Part shown: positions 17,418 to 25,582 of the stretch, piece after piece
Position numbering within the stretch: position 1 is the first letter of the stretch
How the letters are laid out: each line of letters begins with the position of its first letter
NCBI RefSeq assembly: GCF_032268605.1
Contig: NZ_CP130318.1
Location: 1,209,001 to 1,273,000 of the forward strand
Length of the DNA stretch: 64,000 nt
Origin: Paenibacillus aurantius
GTDB taxonomy: Bacteria; Bacillota; Bacilli; Paenibacillales; NBRC-103111
Reading direction: 5' to 3'
Position numbers and translations under genes: made by a program
The notes under the pieces: generated by a model
Told to the model about the DNA's origin: nothing
Databases searched by the model: none
The model's input: only the letters and a program-made list of their open reading frames with translations

Positions 17418-18221
17418 TCATTTCATGTCCAATCCAATGAAGGACTTCTGCACCCGGTTCCAGAACGGATACGGACGGTAGCGGGCGAAGCGCACCTTCT
17501 GGGTGGCTACGCTGCAGCGGATGGACACCACGTCGTTGCGCTGGACGTTCAGATGGTCGAGCGTCAGGAGCAGATGCTTGTTAGCCTGCGGAAAAATATC
17601 GCAGTGATGATGCTTGGGCAGAATCATGGACGAACCGAGCGTCCGGAAAACGCGGTTGTTGATCGACGCGATTTCGGCAATCTGAATGGACTCGATGGAC
17701 GGATGCACAAGGGCTCCACCGAGACTCTTGTTGTAGGCCGTGCTCCCCGAAGGGGTGGAAATGCAGATTCCGTCACCGCGGAACATTTCGAATGTCTCGT
17801 CGTTCAGGTTCAGCTGCGCCACCATGGTTTCCTCGACGCCTTTTAGAGTGAATTCATTAAGCGCGACATGGGTTTCGGTTCCCTCCTGGGTGCGGATCTG
17901 AATTTCGACAAGAGGATACTCGACGATGGTGGCGGGACTCGTTTCGCTGCCCATGACTTGGGCCAGATAATCCAGATCCTCGGGAAACCAGTCCGCAAAA
18001 AAGCCAAGCCGTCCCGTATGCAGCCCGACGAAGGAGAGGCGATCCAGCTGGTCCTTGTACCGGTGGAACGCCTGCAGCATGGTACCATCCCCGCCAATGG
18101 ACAGCACGGTGTCCGGCTCCCTTTCGTCCAGAACCATGCCGTATTCCTTGGCCAGGACATGAAACCGTTCATTAAGCTGCTGGGAAACCTCGTCTCCGCG
18201 GTTGACTACGAAATATTTCAA
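17418..18221 (-). CDS. nadK: NAD kinase
   Basis: Phosphorylates NAD to NADP with ATP or polyphosphate in the cytoplasm. The 267-residue protein has the GGDGT motif (LSIGGDGTMLQAFH, residues ~42-55), the conserved NEFTLKG segment and the TPSGSTAYNKSLGGALVHP motif of the NAD-binding domain. The start is TTG with AGGAGGGG six bases upstream. It is closer to the shorter B. subtilis YtdI/PpnKB type than to PpnKA by overall look, which is an inference. It has its own promoter and terminator. Confidence 0.95.
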   Translation of the reverse strand: MKYFVVNRGDEVSQQLNERFHVLAKEYGMVLDEREPDTVLSIGGDGTMLQAFHRYKDQLDRLSFVGLHTGRLGFFADWFPEDLDYLAQVMGSETSPATIVEYPLVEIQIRTQEGTETHVALNEFTLKGVEETMVAQLNLNDETFEMFRGDGICISTPSGSTAYNKSLGGALVHPSIESIQIAEIASINNRVFRTLGSSMILPKHHHCDIFPQANKHLLLTLDHLNVQRNDVVSIRCSVATQKVRFARYRPYPFWNRVQKSFIGLDMK

Positions 18222-18249
18222 AATGGCCCCTCCTACCGTTGCTCGCTAT

Positions 18250-18278
18250 ATAATAGAGTCCCCCGGCTGCTTCGTGAA
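18250..18278 (-). promoter_or_regulatory. nadK promoter
   Basis: On the minus strand TTCACG (18278-18273) and TATTAT (18255-18250) are 17 bases apart, about 28 bases before the TTG start. Confidence 0.5.
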
Positions 18279-18353
18279 TCCCTGCTCCCGGAGGGCATTT
18301 ATCTTTAAGCCTTATCTCTTCTCTATTTAATCAAAACCGCCTCTTAAAGGCAA

Positions 18354-18373
18354 ATGCCGCCCGAAGGCGGCAT
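18354..18373 (-). terminator. glgP terminator
   Basis: ATGCCGCC and GGCGGCAT around a four-base CGAA/TTCG loop, followed on the minus strand by TTTGCCTTTAAG. It lies about 50 bases after the glgP stop. Confidence 0.75.
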
Positions 18374-18420
18374 AGGACAAGGTAGGGGGAAACGGACAAC
18401 CGGGTCAACCGAACCGGATC

Positions 18421-20934
18421 TTACTTCACCGTGGAGAAGAGCAGCGGAACCTCGAACCGGTGGGCGAAGAGCGGGTGATAGGGCCGGATTCTCACGGAGT
18501 AATGCTGGATGTGAACGAGATGGGAAGGAATCTGCCCCCGGAACCGGAACACCCCATCGCCAAGATCGGCCTCCGGCTTCAGCGGCACGGGAACCGGATC
18601 CCAGATTCCCCGCGGATTCTCCGCGTAGTAGACGATCTCCACTCCCACATAGTCGGGGCGGATGGAACCGAGATACAGGTCGGCCTTGACCTCTTTGTTC
18701 CCGGGGGGAGCGGGTACCGCGGGGTCGTCCGTCACGGCTTTTACCGCCAAAGCCCCCCAATGCTCCCGAATAAACTTCTTGTAGCCGGCCAGCCGGGCGG
18801 CCTGTTCTCCTCCGTCCATGCTCATCAGACGGAAGCGCTCGATCGTGCGGCTGTAGAAATGTTCGGTATAATCCTGCACCATCCGATGGGTATTGTAGAC
18901 GGGGGCCAGGGTGCCGATGGAGTTCTTCATCCGTTCCGCCCATTGCGGAGATCCTTCCTGCCGTTCGTAATACAAGGGAGCGATTTCGCGCTCCAGATTG
19001 GTGTACAGAGACTCGGCGTTCTGCTGTTCCTGGGTATGCCAGTCGGCATGGGGATCGGCTTCGATGGCCCAGCCGTTCGTGCCGTTATAGCCTTCTTCCC
19101 ACCAGCCGTCGAGGACGCTGAAGTTAACCGCTCCGTTCATCGCCGCCTTCTCGCCGCTTGTTCCGCTTGCTTCGAGCGGCCGGAGCGGGTTATTCAACCA
19201 GATGTCTACGCCCTGCACGAGATAACGGGCCAGGCTCATGTCATAGTTCTCGAGAATGACGATCCGGCCTTTGAAGGCATCCATCTGGGATACGCGGTAG
19301 ATTTCGCGGATCAGGTCCTGACCCGGGTGGTCGGCGGGGTGGGCCTTGCCTGCGAAAATAAACTGCACCGGGCGCTCCGGATGATTGACAATCCGGTTCA
19401 GCCGTTCCAGGTCCTTGAACAGGAGGTTGGCGCGCTTGTAAGTCGCGAAACGCCGGGCGAAGCCGATGGTGAGCGCATCCGGATTAAGGTACGTTCCGGC
19501 TTCGCGGATCCGCTCCTCGGATTCTCCGTTTCGGCGCCGCTGCTCTTGGAGGCTACGGCGTGCCAAATCAATCAGCTTAGCCTTCAAGGAGGAGTGGACC
19601 TTTAACAGGGACTCGTCGGGAAGGAGTCGAAGGGCTTCCCATACAGCGGATTCCGCTTGCCGCTCCACCCAGCCTCCCGGAAGGAACCGGTCGAACAGCT
19701 GCTGCAGCTCGGGAGCGAGCCACGTTAGCATGTGGACCCCGTTCGTCACGTGGCCGATCGGCACATCGTCGACGGGAATATTGCCGTGGAAGCTCCGGAA
19801 CATAACCCGGGAAACATGGCCGTGAAGCTTGCTCACCCCATTCCGCAAGGACGCCGTATTCATGGCGAGGAAGGTCATGTTGAACAGGTCCTTCTCCCCG
19901 TCGTAGCCGAGCTCCAGGATCCGGTCCTTCTCATAGACCAGCTGGGAGAGAAGGGGATGAAGGTAATGCTCGACCATTCCGACCGGGAAGGCATCGTGTC
20001 CGGCCGGAACCGGGGTATGGGTCGTAAACACCGTGCTGGCGCGGATCAGCTCCAAGGCGGTGTCGTAAGGAACCCCCGCGTGAACATACTCCCTCATTCT
20101 CTCCACGGAGAGGAAGGCGGCATGCCCTTCGTTGATATGGTACACGTTCGGCTGCAGGCCGAGGGCGCGCAGGGCTTTGACCCCGCCGACGCCGAGGACG
20201 ATCTCCTGCGCGATCCGCATGTCCTGGTTCCCCCCATAAAGCTGGGAGGTAAGCTCGCGGTCCTGCGGGCTGTTGCTTTCGAGATCGGCATCCAGCAGAT
20301 AGAGAGGGACCCGGCCGACCTGAACGACCCAGACCTTAAGCTTGACCTGGCTGTCGCCGACGCCGGCTTCCACGATCACGTCGCTGCCGCCGATCTGAAC
20401 GGGACGGACGGGCAGCTGGTTGAAATCATAGTCGACCCGGAGCGCCTGCTGGGAGCCCGAGGAGTCCAGCCGCTGCTGGAAATAGCCTTTTCTATAGAGA
20501 AGGCCTACGCCCACAAAGGGAAGGCCCAAATCACTTGCAGATTTGCAGTGGTCTCCCGCCAGAATGCCTAAGCCTCCGGAGTAGATAGGAAGGGATTCGT
20601 GGAAGCCGAACTCGGCGGAGAAATAAGCAATCGTGCCTCCGGCCTCGGGATGCTTCTCCCCGTACCAGGCTTTGCGGCTCTCATACTGCTCCCACTGGGC
20701 AGCCACTTTGCTGTACAGCTCGAGGTAAGAGGAATCGGAAGCCAGCCGGTCCCATGCTTCGGCGGAAGTCTCCTGCACCATTCGCACGGGATTGTGGTTG
20801 ACCCTCTCCCACCGTTCCGGATCGATTTGTTCATACAGCTTGACGGCATCTGCGTTCCAGCTGAACCACAGATTATAGGATAAAGGCAGCAATTGCTTTA
20901 AGGAATCGGGAAGGACGGGTTGGTTTCTCTCCAT
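18421..20934 (-). CDS. glgP: Alpha-glucan (glycogen/maltodextrin) phosphorylase
   Basis: Releases glucose 1-phosphate from alpha-1,4-glucans using pyridoxal phosphate. At 837 residues it belongs to the short bacterial/archaeal group with an N-terminal DUF3417 domain (LPLSYNLWFSWNADAVKLYEQIDPERW) rather than the classic E. coli type. The glucosyl-phosphate and PLP region is clear: EASGTSGEKAAMNG carries the Schiff-base lysine, followed by GWWEEGYNG. The middle segment HTPVPAGHDAFP is also typical. It has AGAGGTG upstream and lies 57 bases after ylbJ on the same strand, so it may be read from the ylbJ promoter. Its role is probably mobilising storage glucan. Confidence 0.93.
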   Translation of the reverse strand: MERNQPVLPDSLKQLLPLSYNLWFSWNADAVKLYEQIDPERWERVNHNPVRMVQETSAEAWDRLASDSSYLELYSKVAAQWEQYESRKAWYGEKHPEAGGTIAYFSAEFGFHESLPIYSGGLGILAGDHCKSASDLGLPFVGVGLLYRKGYFQQRLDSSGSQQALRVDYDFNQLPVRPVQIGGSDVIVEAGVGDSQVKLKVWVVQVGRVPLYLLDADLESNSPQDRELTSQLYGGNQDMRIAQEIVLGVGGVKALRALGLQPNVYHINEGHAAFLSVERMREYVHAGVPYDTALELIRASTVFTTHTPVPAGHDAFPVGMVEHYLHPLLSQLVYEKDRILELGYDGEKDLFNMTFLAMNTASLRNGVSKLHGHVSRVMFRSFHGNIPVDDVPIGHVTNGVHMLTWLAPELQQLFDRFLPGGWVERQAESAVWEALRLLPDESLLKVHSSLKAKLIDLARRSLQEQRRRNGESEERIREAGTYLNPDALTIGFARRFATYKRANLLFKDLERLNRIVNHPERPVQFIFAGKAHPADHPGQDLIREIYRVSQMDAFKGRIVILENYDMSLARYLVQGVDIWLNNPLRPLEASGTSGEKAAMNGAVNFSVLDGWWEEGYNGTNGWAIEADPHADWHTQEQQNAESLYTNLEREIAPLYYERQEGSPQWAERMKNSIGTLAPVYNTHRMVQDYTEHFYSRTIERFRLMSMDGGEQAARLAGYKKFIREHWGALAVKAVTDDPAVPAPPGNKEVKADLYLGSIRPDYVGVEIVYYAENPRGIWDPVPVPLKPEADLGDGVFRFRGQIPSHLVHIQHYSVRIRPYHPLFAHRFEVPLLFSTVK

Positions 20935-20991
20935 GAACGGACTGCACCTCTTTCTATAAGGGAAGAATAATGGCAGTGCGGCATTCTCTCT

Positions 20992-22227
20992 TTATTTTTC
21001 CAACCCATTATACCTCCTTTTGGAAAACCAATGCAAAACCAATCCGACGGCAAGCAGCACGGCAAGGAAACCGGAAAAGGTAAGGGAAAGCGGGAAAACC
21101 GCTTCCTTCACAAGGACCTCGGCGGGAGGAAGGGTGCCGGTCCAGGCCATGACGGCGGAGGTTCCGAGCAGGCCGCTCATCAGGGGCCACAGCAGGACGG
21201 CCAGACAGGCGGCCATGACGGCATGCAGCAGACGGGCCGCGAGAAAGGGGGCATACCGCAGGTTGGTGCGGTGGAGCAGGCTTACAATCTGGGCATGGAC
21301 GGACAGTCCTCCCCAGGACAGCACGAAGGCTGCCACCGCTGCCTTGTAGACCAGGGGAACCGCCGGGCCGGCCTGGCCCGCAGCCTTGGCCCCCAGGGTA
21401 ACCTCGAAAAAGCCGTTCACCACCGCCTCGGATAACGCCCGCGGAAAACCGGCCCCCTGTAGAAGCGTATTCACCGATCCGTAAAATAAATCCAAGAGAT
21501 GGCTCGATCTCATCGTTTCCATCAGCACGGAGAAGAAGACGACCAGGGCCCCGACGACGAAAATCAAAGACAGCGAAGTGGCGATTCCCTGCTGAAGCAG
21601 GGTGCCGATCGACCGCCCGTCGCGGATTCGCGCCTGATGCATCGCATCGAAGGAACGGCGGAGAAGGGACCCTCCGCCTTTGTCGGAGGGCCGGGGCGTG
21701 GCGGGCGTGCCGCGTCCATGGAACCTCATGAGAAAGCCGAGCAGCATGGCCGCTCCATAATGAGAGGCGGCGAGCAGGAGGGCGATCCTTCCGTCGCTGA
21801 AGAAACCGACCGACACCGCTCCGATCAGGAAGATGGGGTCGGATGAGGTGGTAAAGGCCACAAGCCGTTCCCCCTCTTCCCGGGAAATCAGCTTCTGCTC
21901 CCACAGCTGGGCGGTCAGCCGGGCCCCGACGGGGTAGCCGGAGGCGAAGCCCATCGCCATCACAAAGCCGCCGATCCCGGGGATGCGGAAAACCGGCCGC
22001 ATGAGCGGGTCGAGCAGCGTTCCGAAGAAATGGACGATGCCGAAGCCGAGCAGCATTTCGGACAGCAGGAAGAAAGGGAACAGGGCCGGGAAGAGCACGT
22101 CCCACCAGATCGCGACTCCCCTTACCGCGGCCTCCATGCCTTCCGCCGGAAACCGCAGCAGAAGAACGAAGAAGGCGAGAGAGGCCGCGGCCGGAAGATA
22201 AAGCGAATGGATGCGCAGCGAGGACAT
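20992..22227 (-). CDS. ylbJ: Sporulation integral membrane protein YlbJ
   Basis: A 411-residue polytopic membrane protein (eight or more hydrophobic segments) with the nucleoside-transporter gate-like motifs seen in YlbJ: LFPFFLLSEMLLGFG, the conserved GFASGYPVGARLTAQL and SSDPIFLIGAV stretches. In B. subtilis YlbJ is under SigE and is needed for heat-resistant spores. The start has GGAGGAGAATCCC upstream. Adjacent glgP on the same strand suggests cotranscription. Transport substrate unknown. Confidence 0.92.
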   Translation of the reverse strand: MSSLRIHSLYLPAAASLAFFVLLLRFPAEGMEAAVRGVAIWWDVLFPALFPFFLLSEMLLGFGIVHFFGTLLDPLMRPVFRIPGIGGFVMAMGFASGYPVGARLTAQLWEQKLISREEGERLVAFTTSSDPIFLIGAVSVGFFSDGRIALLLAASHYGAAMLLGFLMRFHGRGTPATPRPSDKGGGSLLRRSFDAMHQARIRDGRSIGTLLQQGIATSLSLIFVVGALVVFFSVLMETMRSSHLLDLFYGSVNTLLQGAGFPRALSEAVVNGFFEVTLGAKAAGQAGPAVPLVYKAAVAAFVLSWGGLSVHAQIVSLLHRTNLRYAPFLAARLLHAVMAACLAVLLWPLMSGLLGTSAVMAWTGTLPPAEVLVKEAVFPLSLTFSGFLAVLLAVGLVLHWFSKRRYNGLEK

Positions 22228-22340
22228 CGGGATTCTCCTCCTTTTCGGGTAGAAGGCGGGAAGCCTCGTCCCGCCGAACTCTTTTTACCTATATGAGGAG
22301 AGAAAGAAGTACATGCCGGGTATCTGCTCGGGACTGGGCT

Positions 22341-22351
22341 TTTGTGGTACA
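22341..22351 (+). promoter_or_regulatory. Extended -10 promoter for the small-peptide/haemoglobin operon
   Basis: TGGTACAAT around 22343-22351 resembles an extended -10 element, placing the start about 30 bases ahead of the small ORF at 22387. No strong -35 element. Confidence 0.35.
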
Positions 22352-22386
22352 ATATAGAGACACTACACATAGGGGAGCTGGTCGTT

Positions 22387-22479
22387 ATGGTCAGTGTAAT
22401 TACGGCTCTGTTGGTTTGTGCTTATGTGTTCGTCATCAAGGAGAATTTGATGGGCCCTGAAGACGATGCGGATTATTGA
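22387..22479 (+). CDS. Possible small membrane peptide (30 aa)
   Basis: A short ORF with a single hydrophobic helix (SVITALLVCAYVFVI) followed by an acidic tail. GGGGAGC lies about nine bases before the ATG and the stop is 26 bases before the truncated-haemoglobin start. It is too short for homology judgement; the good spacing and hydrophobic pattern make it plausible but not certain. Confidence 0.4.
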   Translation: MVSVITALLVCAYVFVIKENLMGPEDDADY

Positions 22480-22505
22480 AGACAGGAAGAAGGAGTACGA
22501 CCGTT

Positions 22506-22886
22506 ATGCCTGACAACCGAGAGTTTACCTTATATGAAGCGATCGGCGGAGAGAAAGCGGTCCGGAAGCTGGTGAATGCCTTTTACCCTTTGGTTCAGGC
22601 GAATCCGCTGATCGGTCCGCTTTTTCCCGATGATATCGAGCCCGTCCGGGAGAAGCAGTTCTTGTTCTTGACCCAGTTCTTCGGGGGACCGCCTCTCTAT
22701 TCGGAGCGGTACGGACACCCGATGATGCGCGCCCGCCATCTGCCGTTCCCGATTACCCCCGAGAGGGCCGATGCTTGGCTGGGCTGCATGAGCCGCGCCT
22801 TGGACAGCCTCCAGCTGGAGGAAGACCTCAAAGGCTTCGTGCTGGAGCGACTTAAAGCCCCGGCCTATCATTTTATTAACAGCTGA
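22506..22886 (+). CDS. Truncated haemoglobin (group II, YjbI-like)
   Basis: A 126-residue 2-over-2 globin expected to bind heme and oxygen. It opens with TLYEAIGGEKAVRKLVNAFYPLV and ends with the heme-pocket region: RARHLPFPITPERADAWLGCM supplies the proximal histidine (the H of RHLPFP) and the tryptophan typical of group II. Position 22506 is used as start since AAGGAG is about 12 bases upstream; an in-frame ATG at 22476 overlaps the small peptide. It is 40 bases before a DUF2225 gene. Function is likely oxygen or NO handling, by family. Confidence 0.9.
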   Translation: MPDNREFTLYEAIGGEKAVRKLVNAFYPLVQANPLIGPLFPDDIEPVREKQFLFLTQFFGGPPLYSERYGHPMMRARHLPFPITPERADAWLGCMSRALDSLQLEEDLKGFVLERLKAPAYHFINS

Positions 22887-22926
22887 GCCCACGCGACGCA
22901 GCCAGAAGCCGGAGAGGATGACCCCC

Positions 22927-23604
22927 ATGCTGGAGCCCTTGTACCAAACGAAGAACACCTGCCTGGTTTGTGAACGGGAGTTTACCACCTCCCGGGTGCG
23001 GAGCAGCTTCAAAAGACCGGTCCGCACCGAGAGCGATTTCTATATGGTGTTCAAGGAGATCAATCCCGACTACTATGTGGTGGCCGTCTGCCCCTCGTGC
23101 GGATATGCCTCTACGGAAAATTTTCATCCCCAGCTGGCACCGGTTCATCGGGCGGCCCTTCAAGAGAAGGTCGGCCGGAACTGGTCCTTCCGGGATTATG
23201 GGGGAAGCCGGACCTGGGAGGACGCTCTCGCCACCTACAAGTTGGCCCTTGTCTGTGCCCAGGCCAAACAAGAAAAAGACCGGGTGATCGCCGGTCTTCT
23301 TCACCATATCGCCTGGCTGTACCGGGAGAAGGAGGATCACGCCCAGGAGCAGCGGTTCCTTGCCTTCGCCATGCAGGCGTATCTTTCGGTTTATGAACGG
23401 GAAGGGGGCAGTGTCAACAATGCCCGCCTTATGTATTTGCTCGGTGAGCTGAACCGCCGGCTTGGCCGGTATTCCGAAGCGGTGCAGTGGTTCTCGCGGG
23501 TCGTGAACGACAAGAGCATCATGGATGCCGCCATGATTCGGACCTCCCGCGATCAATGGGAGGTCACCCGGCAGGATATGGCCGCGAAAGCGGAAGAGGC
23601 GTAA
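22927..23604 (+). CDS. DUF2225 family protein
   Basis: A 225-residue cytoplasmic protein of unknown function found widely in Firmicutes. The N-terminus has two CxxC pairs suited to one zinc site (TCLVCEREF and CPSCGYAS), and residues ~80-215 form TPR-like helices (LYREKEDHAQEQRFLAFAMQAYLSVYERE, LLGELNRRLGRYSEAVQWFSRVV). ATG 22927 is preferred because GGAGAGG abuts ATG 22918 but is nine bases from 22927. It follows the truncated-haemoglobin gene. Confidence 0.85.
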   Translation: MLEPLYQTKNTCLVCEREFTTSRVRSSFKRPVRTESDFYMVFKEINPDYYVVAVCPSCGYASTENFHPQLAPVHRAALQEKVGRNWSFRDYGGSRTWEDALATYKLALVCAQAKQEKDRVIAGLLHHIAWLYREKEDHAQEQRFLAFAMQAYLSVYEREGGSVNNARLMYLLGELNRRLGRYSEAVQWFSRVVNDKSIMDAAMIRTSRDQWEVTRQDMAAKAEEA

Positions 23605-23609
23605 CACGC

Positions 23610-23634
23610 CGGCCGGTTGAACCCCGACCGGCCG
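23610..23634. terminator. Terminator between DUF2225 and GGDEF genes
   Basis: CGGCCGGT and ACCGGCCG pair around a nine-base loop in the 37-base gap between convergent genes. There is no T-run, so strength is uncertain. Confidence 0.5.
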
Positions 23635-23641
23635 TCAGGGA

Positions 23642-24763
23642 TCAGGCCCCGGGGATTCGGCTTCCGTGTCCCTTCATGACGGCCGGCAGGGTATCTTCAT
23701 AGATGGTATATTTGCTTTTGCCTGTATGCTTGGAATAATAGAGGGCCTCGTCGGCTTGCGCAATCAGCCGGCGGAGGTCCTCTTTCGGCTGCTTCGCGGC
23801 GGCCGCTCCCACCGAGATGGTGATCCGTCCGTCCGGCTGCACCTCTCGCTTAGGAAAAGGGTAGTCGCTGACCGTCCGGCACAGCTTACCGGCGAGTACC
23901 GCCATGCTGATGTCATCGCAGCCGCTCGACATGACGATGAATTCTTCTCCACCGTAGCGGGCCACATAATCCTTCTCTCCCGCTGCGCTTCTAAGCACCG
24001 CACCGGCTTCCTGGAGAAGCTGGTCTCCTTGCAGATGGCCGAGCCGGTCATTGTAATTTTTGAAGTCGTCGATATCGAGCATGAGGATGGCGATCGGCTG
24101 TTCTTTGAGCGTGTTCTCGGCGATTCTCATAAAGCTTCTAAGGTTGGGCAGCCGCGTGAGACGGTCCTGGCTGGCCATCAGCTCAAGCTTGCGCTGGTCG
24201 AACCAAGCCGAGCTTTCCTCGTTCAGCATGGCAATAAGAAGAAAGACCATGACAATCGAGACGGCCCATTCCACGGTATTGCCCGCCAATGCCACTAGTC
24301 CGCGGGAGGAGGGGTCATAGAGCGTGGTCCCGAAGCGCAGAAGATACAGAACGGAGCAAATGGCTACCCCGTCCCAAATCTTGATCCGGCTGTAGCCGCT
24401 GCGGTATTCGCCCTTGTGAAAGAAGGAAGAAATGATGGATGGGATCAGAAGACCGTGAAGAATACCGGGCAGCGGGTCGGCCTCCCGAAAGAGAAGGGCG
24501 TACAGAATGGGAGGAACCGTCGAGAGCAGGCCGTAAGCTCCCCCGAAACGCAGCGAGACCATGATGACCGGGGCGTACCTCATGTCATGCATGGGAAAGC
24601 CCACGGGGTGAGGCAGCGCCATCATCACGATCGAAGCTAGGCCCGTCAATAGGGAAACGGGAAGAAGCCGGTCCGTTCCCATCCGGCCGCGAAGCTTTAT
24701 GGCTATATAGCTAATGGTCATCAAGGCGCAGGCGTTCATAACCAGGACGAGAATATCGTTCAT
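23642..24763 (-). CDS. Membrane diguanylate cyclase (5TMR-LYT + GGDEF)
   Basis: Predicted to make cyclic di-GMP. About six hydrophobic segments cover residues 1-185 and resemble the 5TMR-LYT sensor module (LPHPVGFPMHDMRYAPVIM, then FGGAYGLLSTVPPILYALLF). Residues ~210-365 are a GGDEF domain starting MASQDRLTRLPNLRSF and containing an intact active site YGGEEF. The position of the RxxD inhibitory site holds GEKD, so product inhibition through that site is probably missing. I set the start at 24763 (MNDILVLV), where the hydrophobic segment begins; the ATG-less extension to 24805 has no site. Single gene. Confidence 0.88.
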   Translation of the reverse strand: MNDILVLVMNACALMTISYIAIKLRGRMGTDRLLPVSLLTGLASIVMMALPHPVGFPMHDMRYAPVIMVSLRFGGAYGLLSTVPPILYALLFREADPLPGILHGLLIPSIISSFFHKGEYRSGYSRIKIWDGVAICSVLYLLRFGTTLYDPSSRGLVALAGNTVEWAVSIVMVFLLIAMLNEESSAWFDQRKLELMASQDRLTRLPNLRSFMRIAENTLKEQPIAILMLDIDDFKNYNDRLGHLQGDQLLQEAGAVLRSAAGEKDYVARYGGEEFIVMSSGCDDISMAVLAGKLCRTVSDYPFPKREVQPDGRITISVGAAAAKQPKEDLRRLIAQADEALYYSKHTGKSKYTIYEDTLPAVMKGHGSRIPGA

Positions 24764-24810
24764 TGGAACCACTCGCTTGCATGTGGAATAGGTACAAAGT
24801 CTCAATTTCT

Positions 24811-24816
24811 ATTATA
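24811..24816 (-). promoter_or_regulatory. -10 element for the diguanylate cyclase gene
   Basis: TATAAT on the minus strand about 48 bases ahead of the start codon in an A/T-rich stretch. No clear -35 hexamer. Confidence 0.35.
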
Positions 24817-24906
24817 ACAAAAATTTCCTCTTTTCCTAGGGGAACAGCTCTTTTATTTATAGGAAAGATTAAGCTTCCGGGACGGAACAAGTGGAAAACA
24901 TAAAGC

Positions 24907-24930
24907 GGCATGGCCGCTAGCGGCCATGCC
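24907..24930 (-). terminator. Perfect palindrome after the two small genes
   Basis: A fully symmetric 24-bp sequence (GGCATGGCCGCT and its complement) directly after the stop of the CPFC protein; on the minus strand GCTTTATGTTTT follows. Most likely the operon terminator. Confidence 0.6.
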
Positions 24931-24934
24931 GGAT

Positions 24935-25186
24935 TCAGGTTCTGTCCGTTCTTCTTCCACGCAGAGGCTGGTCGGCCAGAAGATAATCGGGATCGTTGTC
25001 GACGATCGTGACCCTGCTGTAGCAGCAGGGGAAGACCAGAAGCTTCTTGGCCCCTTCGCGGATCGGCTGCAGATCCTTCGTCCGCAGAGGGAGAAGCACG
25101 TTCTCACTGCCGCAGAAGGGGCATTCCCGGACATAAACGTCCTTCTGAACGGTTTCGTACGGCCAGGTGCGGTCGAATGGAATCAT
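24935..25186 (-). CDS. Small conserved-looking protein with CPFCG zinc-ribbon motif
   Basis: I do not recognise the family. The 83-residue protein has a knuckle CPFCGSENV near residue 22 and a CC pair near residue 54 (VFPCCYSRV), enough for one zinc site. The rest is charged with an arginine-rich end. Its start overlaps the stop of the upstream 65-residue gene by four bases (ATGA), so the two are made together. Confidence 0.6.
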   Translation of the reverse strand: MIPFDRTWPYETVQKDVYVRECPFCGSENVLLPLRTKDLQPIREGAKKLLVFPCCYSRVTIVDNDPDYLLADQPLRGRRTDRT

Positions 25187-25380
25187 GATTGCGGTCCGCG
25201 GGCTTCGGATTCCGCGGCTTGCGCTTTCTTGGCTTCTTCCTCTTCGGCCTGCTGCTTGGCCAGCTCGCCCAGCTTCTGCAGCAGAATATGCTGCGGCATG
25301 TGCATCAGGTTCTCCAGGGGCACCTTGAGCATTTCGGATAATTTAACGGCCGTTTCCGGGGAAATTTGCAGGGGACGCAT
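25183..25380 (-). CDS. Small helical protein, partner of the CPFCG protein
   Basis: Unrecognised 65-residue protein: SPETAVKLSEMLKVPLENLMHMPQHILLQKL, then an acidic/alanine-rich coiled-coil-like stretch (EEEEAKKAQAAESEA). The first half looks like a small helical DNA- or protein-binding fold. ATG 25380 is chosen because GAAAGG touches ATG 25389 but lies nine bases from 25380. First gene of a two-gene operon. Confidence 0.6.
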   Translation of the reverse strand: MRPLQISPETAVKLSEMLKVPLENLMHMPQHILLQKLGELAKQQAEEEEAKKAQAAESEARGPQS

Positions 25381-25582
25381 AGCGGTCATCCTTTCTAAAG
25401 GTAGGCTGCTTTTTGACTACATTTAATCATACTGGCGGAAGGACCGCAAACGTCAGGGAGGTATTCGGCCGGTGTAAGGCCTCCGTCCGGAAGAGGAGGC
25501 GTTCGTTTTACCCTGCCGGGGGAAGTATGATTAAATGGGAGGACGGAACCACCATCCTACCGATAGAAAGGACGATAAAGGA

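Noticed and set aside
17284-17421. N-terminal extension of the HAD protein at 16687-17283
   Set aside because: It covers the nadK terminator and has no ribosome-binding site, while ATG 17283 has one.
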